Assembly: GCA_010909165.1 (NCBI GenBank)
Contig: MU008204.1
Coordinates: 265,810 to 329,809, forward strand
Direction of reading: 5' to 3'
Length of the DNA stretch: 64,000 nucleotides
Origin: Anthoceros angustus
Lineage: Eukaryota > Streptophyta > Anthocerotopsida > Anthocerotales > Anthocerotaceae
Positions 63,096-64,000 of the stretch are shown piece by piece. A program made the position numbers and the translations under genes. A model generated the notes under the pieces. That model searched no databases. It saw only the letters and a program-made list of their open reading frames with translations, and had not been told where the DNA came from. Numbering within the stretch: the stretch's first letter is position 1; every line of letters begins with the position of its first letter.

Positions 63096-64000
63096 TTCTA
63101 CGTTGGCAGGAAATCAGAAATTCTGTTAACGTTGCCGAACCCTAGGCAAACAGCCTGGTCATTCTGTTGACTACAGGTGATGAAATCTAATCTTTGGATG
63201 TTGGTCCTCCTCATGTAGAGCTCCAAAGAGCGACACCTAGGCTAGGCTAGCCTCACGCATATCACTGCCGAGTTTCCGCACAACACCAATAGTGATGTTG
63301 TGGCTCATCCCTCTGTCCCTTGCATGATCTCAAACAGACGACAAGCTTTTCCATGGACTCTTGCCATTGTTGCTCAGGTCATTATGCATGAATCAAAGTT
63401 TGAAGCTGATGATACGGGGTTCAGTTCCGTTCCTCCCACCGTGACGGTTCAACGCTCACTCAAATTAACACTCTTCGCACACAGCTTTCAAAAGAGAGTT
63501 AGTTATACACTACAAGATTGACCTCTGCTTGCTTCTTCCGGTCGCTGGCCGAACAAGCTGTAGGCTCCATTAAGATGTCCAATCTTTCCCGAGACAAATC
63601 TATTCAAGTGCAGAGAGCTTATAAGTAACAGCAGACGGCGTTGCCTGCCTGAGCTTCATTTCTTCAAAGAGCAAGATTGAACTTGCTTGCTTTTGCAAGA
63701 CCACGGTCGTCTGAACGTATGCGACTGGAGCATGATTCCACCCTCTGTTCTCCAAAAACAGACAGGAGGAAAGATTCCTGCACCTGCTTCACATCACATC
63801 ACATGACAGCAAACCTTGAGGATAATGTTGTGTGTGATAAAACGGGAGGCAAGCCAAATTCCCTCCCCAATGTTGCTAAGCGAGCAGACCCAAAACACCT
63901 TGTAATGGATCTGCCTTTTCCAGCGCATGAATATTGCAATGTGTGGTGTGCACTTGCATTCAGTCTGACTCCTTTTGATGGTGATCATGAGTTGTGAATC
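63096..64000 (+). repeat. Unit U4 continuation (matches 34556-35456)
   Basis: Follows the non-coding core of U1 at high identity up to the window edge (GATCATGAGTTGTGAATC). It lacks separate features; the unit evidently continues beyond the window. Confidence 0.9.

Overview
The window is nuclear plant DNA, most consistent with a seed-free vascular plant (a fern or lycophyte). The grounds are two very long PLS-class pentatricopeptide-repeat (PPR) genes whose E-domain tail has a WTD...VHTF ending of the kind I associate with fern and lycophyte PPR proteins, 11S-globulin (cupin) genes, a BURP gene, a Ty1/copia element with a plant-type primer-binding site, and short GT-AG introns of about 65-150 bp. 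The lineage call is inference; no species is claimed. I saw no rRNA, tRNA or CRISPR array, but this was not an exhaustive scan.

Layout. 0.9-5.9 kb (minus): PPR gene 1, about 13 near-identical P-L-S triplets plus an E domain, intact at both ends but indel-ridden in the middle. 7.2-8.4 kb (plus): main exon of a BURP-domain gene. 9.4-17.5 kb: a 71-bp minisatellite interrupted by a 6.66-kb copia element (184-bp LTRs, GAGAT target duplication) that has lost integrase and carries internal tandem repeats, followed by more minisatellites. 18.2-27.7 kb (plus): PPR gene 2, a paralogue of gene 1 in opposite orientation, expanded by internal duplications and split by a piece of 11S-globulin gene. 26.4-49.7 kb: an array of 11S-globulin copies (A0, A, B, C, D). 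From 31.8 kb the array is built of about 6.5-kb units, each holding a PPR relic, an 11S signal-peptide relic, a large relic of the spliceosomal HAT-repeat protein SYF1/XAB2, microsatellites and the 3' half of an 11S gene. 49.7-60.1 kb: a lower-copy island with two convincing multi-exon minus-strand genes (50.5-52.4 and 58.5-60.0 kb), the 3' end of a plus-strand gene (57.5-58.1 kb) and local tandem duplications. 61.2-64.0 kb: a fourth, more ancestral partial unit in which a GGGCA repeat inside the SYF1 exon has grown from 5 units to about 120.

How it fits together. Three unrelated gene families (organellar RNA-binding PPR, 11S storage globulin, SYF1 splicing factor) have been cut, joined at 8-12 bp microhomologies and tandemly amplified. 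Nearly all repeated copies are broken by small indels, while single-copy ORFs nearby (BURP, the N-terminus of PPR gene 2) are intact. Either real deletion-biased decay of duplicates or consensus error in repeats could produce this, and raw reads must decide. The most credible functional genes are BURP, the two minus-strand multi-exon genes and possibly the PPR genes.
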